Shown: positions 46,754 through 59,600 of the stretch, piece after piece
Layout: the number at the start of each line of letters is the position of its first letter
How positions within the stretch are numbered: position 1 is the first letter of the stretch
Program-made: the position numbers and the translations under genes
Notes under the pieces: model-generated
What the model was told of the DNA's origin: nothing
The model's input: the letters and a program-made list of their open reading frames with translations, nothing else
The model's database searches: none
Assembly (NCBI GenBank): GCA_023935145.1
Contig: CM043702.1
Coordinates: forward strand, 64,070,883 to 64,134,882
Length of the DNA stretch: 64,000 nt
Direction: 5' to 3'
Source: Bretschneidera sinensis
Taxonomy: Eukaryota > Streptophyta > Magnoliopsida > Brassicales > Akaniaceae

Positions 46754-47005
46754 GTGATCTTGGAGAGGGAGGGGAGCCATCAGCCTCTTGAGGGATTTAT
46801 GGAGGCCAAAAAGGAAGATGAGATCACTCTGGCGGAGGATCGTGGTTCAACGAATACGAACCTCTTCCTGACTTCAAGCGAAGATCAGGACCTCTTTCAG
46901 ATTCTGAATGGGGGCACGAACCTCTTCCAGATTTCAAGTGGGAGTCGAGAGAGGAGTGGTGTCATGTCTCTGGATGGTGGGCCCTCCTGGCCCCATGCTT
47001 ATTAG
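46754..47005 (+). CDS. Conserved short antisense ORF in the 3' UTR (right copy, 83 codons)
   Basis: Same N-terminal frame as the left copy (ILERE...LEGFMEAK, then EDEITLAEDRGSTN and two DLFQI repeats), but the start codon position holds GTG where the left copy has ATG, and the C-terminus is longer. Upstream in-frame ATG is not seen, so this copy may not be translated from the same start. No known domain. See the left copy for the argument from Tat antisense genes. Confidence 0.3.
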   Translation: MILEREGSHQPLEGFMEAKKEDEITLAEDRGSTNTNLFLTSSEDQDLFQILNGGTNLFQISSGSRERSGVMSLDGGPSWPHAY

Positions 47006-47337
47006 AACAGAAGAAGAAGAGAGGCACCACTGGTTCATTCAAAGCCAGGGTGGCCTCTTCACTAATTCCTGGCGGGGGGGGTCCCCTTGTGCCAGAAGCT
47101 TTTCAGGCCTCCACCCTCGAGTTTATTGGAACAGAATAAGAGAGGGGAGGGTCGGCTTGCTCCTGGTTCTTGGAAGTTGAGAGTAAGGCGCGGCCGTACC
47201 TCTGGTGGCAGTAAGATAAGGGGGCTGCAGCTTCCCCTTCCTTGTCCTAGGGTCGCTGCCCTTTTCTTTGTACTTCGAGGCTGTTAAGGCCCTTTCTACT
47301 TTGTACTTCGAGGTCGTTAGTTGTAATTCTCTGAATT

Positions 47338-47343
47338 AATAAA
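47338..47343 (+). terminator. Putative antisense poly(A) signal AATAAA
   Basis: AATAAA within CTGAATTAATAAAATATC, matching the left copy in inverted orientation, between the antisense ORF and the array. Confidence 0.4.
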
Positions 47344-47478
47344 ATATCTTTTCTTTCAATCTTTGCTTTGCGTGATATCTTTTCCTTTCATACTTAATTC
47401 AATAAAACAAACTTGATTATGGGCACAAGGCCGAACATTTGTAGCGTAGACTAGACCCTTGGACTTTTGGAGCATCTG

Positions 47479-47634
47479 GCCGAGCGATAGACAAGGCTAG
47501 GACTTTTGGAGAATCGTGCCAAGCGATAGACAAGGCTCGAACTTTTGGAGAAACGTGCCGAGCGATAAACAAGGCTAGGACTTTTGCAGAATCGTGTCAA
47601 GCGATAGACAAGGCTTAGACTTTTGGAGAAATCC
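47479..47634 (-). repeat. 39-bp units at the edge of the right array
   Basis: Four consecutive 39-bp units beginning GCCGAGCGATAGACAAGGCT and ending GAGAATCGT. They correspond to only the short half of the 101-bp monomer and lack the hairpin half. They lie at the UTR side, like the ~40-bp units at the left array edge. Confidence 0.85.
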
Positions 47635-50600
47635 CTGGATAAAACATGGCCGAGCGTATGCAACGCTGCTCATACGCTCGGATTTTTTTGGAGAATACGA
47701 CCGAGCGTTGACAAGGCTCGGATTTTGGAGAAATCCTTGGAGAAAATATGGTCGAGCGTATGCAACGCAGCTCATATGCTCGGACTTTTTGGCGAATACG
47801 ACCGAGCGTTGACCAGGCTCGGATCCTGGAGAAATCCTTAGAGAAAGTATGGGCGAGCATATGCAACGCAGCTTATACGCTCAGACTTTTTGGCGAATCC
47901 GACCGAGCGTTGACAAGGCTCGGATTTTAGAGAAATCTTTGGAGAAAATATGACCAAAGGCATGCAACACAGCTCATACGCTCAAACTTTTTGGCGAATC
48001 CTACTGAGCGTTGACAAGGCTCGGATCTTGGGGAAATCCAAGGAGAAAATAGGGCCGAGCATATGCAACGCAACTCATATCTTTGGACTTTTTGGCTAAT
48101 CAGACCGAGCGTTGACAAGGCTCGGATTTTGGAGAAATCCTTGGAGAAAATATGACCGAGTGTATGCAACGCAGCACATACGCCCGGACTTTTTGGCGAA
48201 TCCGACCGAGCATTAACAAGGCTCAGATTTTAGAGAAAATAGGGCCGAGTGTATGCAACGCTGCTCATACGCTCGAACCTTTTGGAGAATACGACCGAGC
48301 GTTGACAAGGCTCGGATTTTGGAGAAATCCTTGGAGAAAATATGACCGAGCGTATGCAACGCAGCTCATACGCTCGGATTTTTTGACGAATTCGACCGAG
48401 CTTTGACCAGGCTCGGATTTTGGAGAAATCCTAGGAGAAAATATGGGAGAAGGTATTCAACGCAGCTCATAGGCCCGGACTATTTTGTGAATCCAACTAA
48501 GCATTGACAAGGCTCAAATTTTGGAGAAATCCGTGGAAAAATATGGTCGAGCGTATGCAACGCAGCTCATACGCTCGGACTTTTTGTTGAATCCGACCGA
48601 GCATTGACAAGGCTCGGATTTTGGAGAAATCCTTGAAGAAAATATAACCGAGCATATGCAACGCAGCTCATACACTCGGACTTTTTGGCGAGTCCAACCG
48701 AGCGTTGACAAGGCTCGGATTTTGGAGAAATCCTTGGAGAAAATATGGCTGAGCGTATGCAACACAGCTCATACGCTCGGACTTTTTGGTGAATCTGACC
48801 AAGCGTTGACAAGGCTCGGATTTTGTAGACATCCTTGTAGAAAATATGGCTGAGTGTATGCAATGCAGCTCATACGCTCGGACTTTTTGGCTAATCCGAC
48901 CGAGCGTTGACAAGACTCGGATTTTGGAGAAATCCTTGGAGAAAATATGGCTGAGCGTATGCAACACAGCTCATGTACTCGAACTTTTTCGTGAGTCCAA
49001 CCGAGCCTTGACAAGGCTCGAATTTTGGAGAAATCCTTGGAGAAACCATGGCCGAGCGTATGCAACGCAGCTCATACGATTGGACTTTTTGTTGAATCCG
49101 ACCGAGCGTTGACAAGGCTCAGATTTTGGAGAAATCCTTGGGGAAAATATGGCCGAGCGTATGCAACGCAGCTCATACGCTCGGAATTTTTGGCGAGTCC
49201 AATCGAGCGTTGACAAGTCTCGGATTTTGCAGAAATCCTTGGAGAAAATATGGCCGAGCATATGCAACGCAGCTCATACGCTCGGACTTTTTGGCGAATA
49301 CGACCGAGTGTTGACCAGGCTCGGATCCTAGAGAAATCCTAGGAGAAAATATATGCGAGTGTATGCAACGCAGCTCATACGCCCGGACTTTTTTGTGAAT
49401 CCGACTAAGCATTGACAAGGCTCGAATTTTGGAGAAATCCGTGGAAAAATATGGCCGAGTGTATGCAACGCAGCTCATACGCTCGGACTTTTTGTTGAAT
49501 TCGACCGAGCGTTGATAAGGCTCGGATTTTGGAGAAATCCTTAGAGAAAATATGGCCGAGCGTATACAACGCAGCTCATACGCTCGGACTTTTTGGCGAG
49601 TCCAACCGAGCATTGACAAGGCTCGGATTTTGGAGAAATCCTTGGAGAAAATATGGCTGAGCATATGCAACGTAGCTCATACGGTCGGACTTTTTGGCGA
49701 ATCCAACCAAGCGTTGACAAGGCTCAGATTTTGTTGACATCCTTGGAGAAAATATGGCTGAGCGTATGCAATGCAGCTCATACGCTCGGACTTTTTGGCT
49801 AATCCGACCGAGCGTTGACAAGACTCGGATTTTGGAGAAATCCTTGGAGAAAATATGGCTCAGCGTATGCAACGCAGCTCATACACTCGAATTTTTTCAT
49901 GAATCCGACCGAGCATTGACAAAGCTCGGACTTTGGAGAAATCCTTGGAGAAACCATGGATGAGCGTATGCAACGCAGCTCATACGATCAGACTTTTTGT
50001 TGAATCCGACCGAGCGTTGACCAGCCTCGGATCTTGGAGAAATCCTTGGAGAAAATATGGCCGAGTGTATGCAACGCAGCTCATACGCTCGAGCTTTTTG
50101 GCGAATCCGACCGAGTGTTGTCAAGTCTCAGATTTTAGAGAAACCCTTGGAGAAAATATGGCCGAGTGTATGCAACGCAGCTCATACATTCGAACGTTTT
50201 GACGAATACAACCGAGCATTGACAAGGCTCGGATCCTGGAGAAATCTTTAAAGAAAATATGGGTAAGCGTATGGAACGCAGCTCATACGCTCAGAAGTTT
50301 TGGAGAATCCGACCGAGCGTTGACAAGGCTCAGATTTTGGAGAAATCCTTAGAGAAAATATGGCGATCTGTATGCAATGCTGCTCATACGCTCTGAATTT
50401 TTGGCGAATCCGACCGATAGTTAACAAAGCTTGGATTTTAGAGAAATCCTTGGAGAAAATATGGCCGAGCATATGCAACGCGGCTCATACGCTCGGACTT
50501 TTAAGCGAATCCTACCGAGCGTTGACAAGGTTAGGATTTTGGAGAAATCCTTGGAGAAAATATGGCCGAGCATATGCAACACAGCTCATACGCTCGGACT

Positions 50601-53600
50601 TTTTGGAGAATACGACCGAGTGTTGACCAGGCTTGGATCCTGGAGAACTCTTAGGAGAAAATATGGGGAGTGTATGCAACGCAGCTCATACGCCCGGACT
50701 TTTTTGTGAATCCGACCAAGCATCGACAAGGCTCAGATTTTGGAGAAATGCGTGGAAAAATATGGCCGAGCGTATGCAACGCAGCTCATACGCTCGGACT
50801 TTATGTTGAATCCGACCGAGAGTTGACAAGGTTCAGATTTTGGAGAAATCCTTGGAGAAAATATGGCCGAGCGTATGCAACGCAGCTCATACGCTCAGAC
50901 TTTTTGGCGAATCCAACTGAGCGTTGACAAGGCTCTGATTTTGGAGAAATCCATGGAGAAAATATGGCTGAGCGTATGCAACGCAGATCATACGCTCGGA
51001 CTTTTTGGCGAATCCGACCGAGCATTGGCAAGGCTCGGATTTTGGAGAAATCCTTGGAGAATATATGGCTGAGTGTATGCAACGCAGCTCATACACTCGA
51101 ACTTTTTGGCGAATCCGACCGAGCATTGGCAAGGCTCGGATTTTTAAGAAATCCTTCGAGAAACCATGGCCGAGTGTATGCAATACAGCTCATACGATCG
51201 GACTTTTCTGTTGAATCCGACTGAGTGTTGACCAGCCTCGGATCCTGGAGAAATCCTTGGAGAAAATATGGTCGAGCGTATGCAATGCAGCTCCTACGCT
51301 CGGACTTTTTAGCGAATCCAACTGAGCGTATTTTGGAGAAATCCTTGGAGAAAATAGGGCCGAGTGTATGCGACGCAGCTCATATTCTTGGACTTTTTGG
51401 CGAATCCGACCGAGCGTTGAGAAAGCTCGGATTTTGGAGAAATCCTTGGAGAAAATATGGCCGAGTATATGCAACGCAGCTTATACGCTCGGACTTTTTG
51501 GCGAATCCGACTGAGCATTGACAAGGCCCGGATTTTGGAGAAATCTTTGGAGAAAATATGTCCAAGCCTATGCAACACCAGTCATACGCTCGAACTTTTT
51601 AGAGAATATGACCGAGCATTGACAAGGCTCGGAATTTGGAGAATTCCTTGGAGAAAATATGGCTAAGTGTATGCAATGCTGCTCATACACTCAGACTTTT
51701 TGGTGAATCTGACCGAGCATTGATAAGGCTTGGATTTTGGAGAAATCCTTGGAGAAAATATGGCCGAGCATATGCAACGCAGCTCATACGCATGGACTTT
51801 TTGGCGAGTATGACCGAGCGTTGACAAGGCTCGGATTTTGGAGAAATCCTTAGAGAAAATATGACCGAGTATATGCAACGCAGCTCATACGCTGGGACTT
51901 TTTAGCGAATACGACCGAGCGTTGACCTAGCTCGGATCCTGGAGAAATCCTTGGAGAAAATATGGGCGAGTGTATGCAACGCAGCTCATACGCCCAGACT
52001 TTTTGGTGAATCCGACCGAGCATTGACAAGGCTCAGATTTTGGAGAAATCCTTGGAGAAAATATGGCCGAGCGTAGGCAACGCAGCTTTTACGCTCGAAC
52101 TTTTGGAGAATACGACCGAGCATTGACAAGGCTCAGATTTTGGAGAAATCCTTGGAGAAAATATGGCCGGGTGTCTGCAACGCAGGTCACACACTCTGAC
52201 TTTTTGGCGAATACGGCCGAGCGTTGACAAGGCTCAGATTTTGGAGAAAATATGGCCGAGTGTCTGCAACGCAGGTCACACACTCTGACTTTTTGGCGAA
52301 TACGGCCGAGCGTTGACAAGACTCAGATTTTGGAGAAATCCTTGGAGAAAATATGGCCGAGCATATGCAACGCAGCTCATACACGTGGACTTTTTGGCGA
52401 ATCCGACCGAGAGTTGACAAGGCTCGGAATTTGGAGACTTCCTTAGAGATAATATGGCTAAGTGTATGCAATGCAGCTCATACACTCGGACTTTTTGGCG
52501 AATCCGACCGAGCATTGACAAGGCTCGGATTTTGGTGAAATCTTTTGAGAAAATATGGCTGAGCGTATGCAACGCAGCTCATACACTTGAACTTTTTGGC
52601 GAATCCAACCGAGCATTGACAAGGCTCGAATTTTTGAGAAATCCTTGGAGAAACCATGGCCGAACGTATGCAATACAGCTCATATGATCGGACGTTTCTG
52701 TTGAATCCGACCGAGCGTTGACCAGCCTCGGATCCTGGAGAAATCCTTGGAGAAAATATCGTCGAGCATATACAACGCAGCTCATACGCTCGGACTTTTT
52801 AGCGAATCCGACTGAACGTTGACAAGGCTCAGATTTTGGAGAAATCCTTGGAGAAAATAGGGCCGAGTGTATGCAACACAGCTCATATCTTTGGACTTTT
52901 TGGCAAATCTGACGAGCGTTGAGAAAGCTTGGATTTTGGAGAAATCCTTGGAAAAAATATGGCCGAGTGTATGCAACGCAGCTTATACGCTCGGACTTTT
53001 TGGCGAATCCGACTGAGCATTGACAAGGCTCGGGTTTTGGAGAAATCCTTGGAGAAAATATGTCCGAGCCTATGCAACACTAGTCATACGCTCGAAATTT
53101 TTAGAAAATATGACCGAGCATTGACAAGGCTCGGATTTTGGAGAAATCCTTTGAGAAAATCTGGCCGAGCGTATGCAACGCAGCTCATACGCTCGGACTT
53201 TTTGGTTAATCCGACCGAGCGTTGACAAGGCTCGGAATTTGGAGAATTCCTTGGAGAAAATATGGATAAGTGTATGCAATGCTGCTCATACACTCGGACT
53301 TTTTAGCGAATCCGGCCGAGCATTGACAAGGCTCGGATTTTGGAGAAATCCTTGGAGAAAATATGGCTGAGTGTATGCAACGCAGCTCATACACTCGAAC
53401 TTTTTCCCGAATCCGACCGAGCATTGACAAGGCTCAGATTTTGGAGAAATTCTTGGAGAAACCATGGCCGAGTGTATGCAACGCAACTCATACGATCGAA
53501 ATTTTTCTTGAATCCGACCGAGCGTAGACCAGCCTCGGATCCTGGAGAAATCCTTGGAGAAAATATGGCCGAGAGTATGAAACACAGCTCACACGCTCGG

Positions 53601-56600
53601 ACTTTTTGGTGAATCTGACTGAGCGTTGACAAGGCTCGGATTTTGGAGAAATCCTTGGAAAAAATAGGGCCGAGTGTATGCAACGCAGCTTATATCTTCG
53701 GAATTTTTGGCGAATCCGACCGAGCGTTGAGAAAGCTCGAATTTTGGAGAAATCTTTGGAGAAAATATGGCCGAGTGTACGCAACGCAGCTTATACGCTC
53801 GGACTTTTTGGCGAATCCGACTGAGCATTGACAAGGCTCGGATTTTGGAGAAATCCTTTGAGAAAATATGGGCGAGCCTATTCAACGCTGCTCATACGCT
53901 CGAACTTTTTAGAAAATACGACCGAGCGTTGACAAGGCTCAGATTTTGGAGAAATATTTGGAGAAAATCTGGCCAAGCGTATGCAACGCAGCTCATACGC
54001 TCTGACTTTTAGGTGAATCCGACCGAGCGTTTACAAGGCTTGGATTTTGGAGAAATCCTTAGAGAAAATATGGCTGAGCATATGCAACGCAGTTCATACG
54101 CTCGGACTTTTTGGCGAATTCGACCGAGCGTTGACAAGGCTCGGATTTTGGAGAAATCCTTGGAGAAAATATGGCGAACTGTATGTAACACTGCTTATAC
54201 GCTCTGAATTTTTGGCGAATCCGACCGAGCGTTAACAAGACTAGGAATTTAGAGAAATCAATTGAGAAAATATGGCCAAGCATATGCAACGCGTCTCATA
54301 CGCTCGGACTTTTTTGCGAATCTGACCGAGCGTTGACAAAGCTCGGATTTTGGAGAAACCCTTGGAGAAAATATGGCCGAGCATATGCAACGCAGCTCAT
54401 ACGCTCTGACTTTTTGGCGAATACGACCGAGTGTTGACCAGGCTCGGATCCTGGAGAAATCCTTGGAGAAAATATGGGCGAGTGTATTCAACGCAGCTCA
54501 TACGCCCGGTGTTTTTTGTGAATCCGACTAAGCATTGACAAGGCTCGAATTTGGAGAAATCCATGGAAAAATATGGCCGACCGTATGCAATGCAGCTCAT
54601 ACGCTCGGACTTTTTGTTGAATCCGACCGAGCGTTGACAAGGCTCGGATTTTAGAGAAATCCTTGGAGAAAATATGACCGAGCATATGCAACGCAGTTCA
54701 TACGCTCGGACTTTTTGGCGAGTCCAACCGAGCGTTGACAAGGCTCAGATTTTGGAGAAATCCTTGGAGAAAATATGGCTGAGCGTATGCAACGCAGCTC
54801 ATACGCTCGGACTTTTTCGCGAATCCGACCATGCGTTGACAAGGCTCGGATTTTGTAGACATCCTTAGAGAAAATATGGCTAAGCATATGCAATGCAGCT
54901 CATACGCTCGGACTTTTTGGCTAATCCGATTAAGTGTCGACAAGACTCGGATTTGGAGAAATCCTTGGAGAAAATATGGCTGAGTGTATGCAACGCAGCT
55001 GATGCACTCAAACTTTTTCACGAATCCGACCGAGCATTGACAAGGCTCGGATTTTGGAGAAATCCTTGGAGAAACCATGGTCGAGCGTATACAACGCATC
55101 TCATACCATCGGACTTTTTGTTGAATCCGACCGAGCGTTGACAAGGCTCGGATTTTGGAGAAATCCTTGGAGAAAATATGGCCAAGCGTATGCAACGCAG
55201 CTCATACGCTCAAACTTTTTGGTGAGTCCAACCGAGTGTTGACAAGGATCAGATTTTGGAGAAATCCTTGGAGAAAATATGGTCGAGCATATGCAACGCA
55301 GCTCATACGCTCGGACTTTTTGGCGAATACGACCGAGTGTTGACCAGGCTCGGATCCTGGAGAAATCCTAGGAGAAAATATGGGTGAGTGTATGCATCGC
55401 AGCTCATACGCTCGGACTTTTTTGTGAATCCGACTAAGCATTGACAAGGCTCAAATTTTGGAGAAATCCATGGAAAAATATGGCCGAGCGTATGCAACGC
55501 AGCTCATACACTCGGACTTTTTATTGAATCCGACCGTGCGTTGACAAGGCTCGGATTTTGGAGAAATCCTTAGAGAAAATATGGCCGAGCGTATGCAACG
55601 CAGCTCATACGCTCGGACTTTTTGGCGAGTCCAACGGAGCTTTGACAAGGCTCGGATTTTGGAGAAATCCTTGGAGAAAATATGGCTGAGCGTATGCAAC
55701 GCAGCTCATACGCTCGGACATTTTGGCAAATCCGACCAAGCGTTGACAAGGATTAGATTTTGTAGACATCCTTTGAGAAAATATGGCTGAGCTTATGCAA
55801 TGCAGCTCATATGCTCGGACTTTTTGGCTAATCCGACCAAGCGTTGATAAGACTTGGATTTTGGAGAAATCCTTAGATAAAATATGGCTCAGCGTATGCA
55901 ACGCAGCTCATACACTCGAACTTTTTCGCGAATCCGACCGAGCATTGACAAGGCTCGGACTTTGGAGAAATCCTTGGAGAAACCATGGCCGAGCGTATGC
56001 AACGCAGCTCATACGATTGGACTTTTTGTTGAATTCGACCGAGCATTGACCAGCCTCGGATCCTGGAGAAATCCCTGGAGAAAATATGGCTGAGTGTATG
56101 CAACGCAGCTCATACGCTCGAGCTTTTTGGCGAATCCGATCGAGTGTTGTCAAGTCCCAGATTTTAGAGAAATCCTTGGAGAAAATATGGCCGAGTGTAT
56201 GCAACGCAGCTCATACATTCGAACGTTTTGACGAATACGACCGAGCATTGACAAGGCTCGGATCCTGGAGAAATCTTTAAAGAAAATATGGGCAAGCTTA
56301 TGCAACGCAGCTAATACGCTCAGAATTTTTGGAGAATCCACCGAGCGTTGACAAGGCTCGGATTTTGGAGAAATCCTTGGAGAAAATATGGCGATCTGTA
56401 TGCAATGCTGCTCATACGCTCTGAATTTTTGGCGAATCCGACTGAGCGTTAACAAGGCTTGGATTTTAGAGAAAATCCTTGGAGAAAATATGGCCGAGCA
56501 TATGCAACGCGGCTCATACGCTCGGACTTTTAAGCGAATCCGACCGAGCGTTGACAAGGCTAGGATTTTGGAGAAAATATGGCCGAGCATATGCAACGCA

Positions 56601-59600
56601 GCTCATACACTCGGACTTTTTGGCGAATACGACCGAGTGTTGACCAGGCTCGGATCCTGGAGAAATCTTAGGAGAAAATATGGGGAGTGTATGCAACCCA
56701 GCTCATACGCCCAGACTTTTTTGTGAATCCGACCAAGCATTGACAAGGCTCGGATTTTGGAGAAATCCGTGAAAATATATGGCCGAGCGTATGCAACGCA
56801 GCTCATAAGCTCAGACTTTTTGTTGAATCCGACCGAGAGTTGACAAGGTTCAGATTTTGGAGAAATCCTTGGAGAAAATATAGCCAAGCGTATACAACGC
56901 AGCTCATACGCTCGGACTTTTTGGCGAATCCGACTGAGCGTTGACAAGGCTCAGATTTTGGAGAAATCCATGGGAAAATAGGTTGAGCGTATGCAACGCA
57001 GCTCATACGGTCGGACTTTTTGGCGAATCCGACCGAGCATTGATAAGGCTCGGATTTTGGAGAAATCCTTGGAGAAAATATGGCTGAGCGTATGCAACGC
57101 AGCTCATACACTCGAACTTTTTGGCGAATCCGACCGAGCGTTGACAAGGCTCGGATTTTTAAGAAATCCTTGGAGAAACCATGGCCGAGCGTATGCAATA
57201 CAGCTCATACGATCGGACTTTTCTGTTGAATCCTACCAAGCGTTGACCAGCCTCAAATCCTGGAGAAATCCATGGAGAAAATATGGTCGAGCGTATGCAA
57301 CGCAGCTCGTACGCTCGGACTTTTTAGCGAATCCGACTGAGCGTTGACAAGGCTCGGATTTTGGAGAAATCCTTCGAGAAAATAGAGCCGAGTGTATGCA
57401 ACGCAGCTCATATCTTTGGACTTTTTGGCAAATCCGACCGAGCGTTGAGAAAGCTCGGATTTTGGAGAAATCCTTGGAGCAAATATGGCCGAGTGTATGC
57501 AACGCAGCTTATACGCTCGGACTTTTTGGCGAATCCGACAGAGCATTGACAAGGCTCAGATTTTGGAGAAATCCTTGGAGAAAATATGTCCGAGCCTATG
57601 CAACACTAGTCATACGCTCGAACTTTTTAGAGAATATGACCGAGCATTGACAAGGCTCAGATTTTGGAGAAATCTTTTGAGAAAATCTGGCCGAGCGTAT
57701 GCAACGCAGCTCATATGCTCGGACTTTTTGGTTAATCCCGACCGAGTGTTGACAAGGGCTCGGAATTTGGAGAATTTCTTGGAGAAAATATGGCTAAGTG
57801 GATGCAATGCTGCTTATACACTCGGACTTTTTGGCAAATCCGATCGAGCATTGACAAGGCTCGGATTTTGGAAAAATCCTTGGAGAAAATATGGCCGAGC
57901 ATATGCAACACAGCTCATACGCATGGACTTTTTGGCGAATATGACCGAGTGTTGACAAGGCTCGGATTTTGGAGAAATCCTTAGAGAAAATATGACCGAG
58001 TATATGCAACGCAGCTCATACGATCGGACTTTTTAGCGAATACGACCGAGCGTTGACCTAGCTCGGATCCTGGAGAAATACTAGGAGAAAATATGGGCGA
58101 GTGTATGCAACGCAGCTCATACACCCGGACTTTTTGGTTAATCCGACCGAGCATTGACAAGGCTAAGATTTTGGAGAAATACTTGGAGAAAATATGGCCG
58201 AGCATAGGCAACGCAGCTTATACGCTCGGACTTTTGGAGAATACGACCGAGCATTCACAAGGCTCAGATTTTGGAGAAATCCTTATAGAAAATATGGCCG
58301 GGTGTCCTGCAACGCAAGTCACACACTCAGACTTTTTGGCGAATACGGCCGAGCGTTGACAAGGCTCAGATTTTGGAGAAATCCTTGGAGAAAATATAGC
58401 CGAGTGTATGCAACGCTGCACATACGCTCGGACTTTTTAGCGAATCCGATCGAGCATTAACAAGGCTCGGATTTTAGAGAAATCCTTGGAGAAAATATGG
58501 CCGAGCATATGCAACGCAGCTCATACACGTGGACTTTTTGGCCAATCTGACCGAGCGTTGACAAGGCTCGGAATTTGGAGACTTCCTGGAGAAAATATGG
58601 CTAAGTGTATGCAACGCAGCTCATACGCTCGGATTTTTTGGCGAATCCGACCGAGCATTGACAAGGCTCGAATTTTGGAGAAATCCTTGGAGAAAATATG
58701 GCTGAGCGTATGCAACGCAACTCATACACTTGAACTTTTTGGTGAATCCGACCGAGCGTTGACAAGGCTCGAATTTTTGAGAAATCCTTGGAGAAACCAG
58801 GGGCCGAGCGTATGCAATACAGCTCATACGATCGGACTTTTCTGTTGAATCCGACCGAGCGTTGACCAGCCTCGGATCCTGGAGAAATCCTTGGAGAAAA
58901 TATCGTTGAGTGTATGCAACGCAGCTCATACGCTCGGACTTTTTAGCGAATCCGACTAAGCGTTTACAAGGCTCGGATTTTGGAGAAATCCTTGGAGAAA
59001 ATAGGGCCGAGTGTATGCAACGCAGCTCATATCTTTGGACTTTTTGGTGAATCCGACCGAGTGTTGAGAAAGCTCAGATTTTAGAGAAATCCTTGGAGAA
59101 AATATGGCCGAGTGTATGCAACGCAGCTTATACGCTCGGACTTTTTGGTGAATCCGACTGAGCATTGACAAGGCTCGGATTTTGGAGAAATCCTTGGAGA
59201 AAATATGTCCGAGCCTATGCAACACTAGTCATACGCTCGAACTTTTTAGATAATATGACCGAGCATTGACAAGGCTCGGATTTTGGAGAAATCCTTTGAG
59301 AAAATCTGGCCGAGTATGCAACGCAGCTCATACACTCAGACTTTTTGGCGAACACGATCGAGCGTTGACAAGGCTAAGATTTTAGAGAAATACTAGGAGA
59401 AAATATGGCCGAATGTATGCAACACTGCTCATACGCTTGGAATTTTTGGCGAATCCGACCGAGTGTTAACAAGGCTTGGATTTTAGAGAAATCCTTGAAG
59501 AAAATATGGCCGAGCATATACAACGCAGCTCATACGTTCGGACTTTTTAGCGAATCCGACCGAGCATTGACAAGGCTCGGATTTTGGAGAAATCATTGGA

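Larger units (their letters stand above)
46318..47478 (-). other. 3' UTR of the right satellite-bearing element
   Basis: Inverted counterpart of 10,896-11,896. It holds the palindromic TATA (46,623-46,640), the antisense ORF (46,754-47,005) and an AATAAA (47,338-47,343) on the + strand, then passes into the array edge. Other frames here (45,961-46,424, 46,908-47,287) lack support. Confidence 0.75.
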
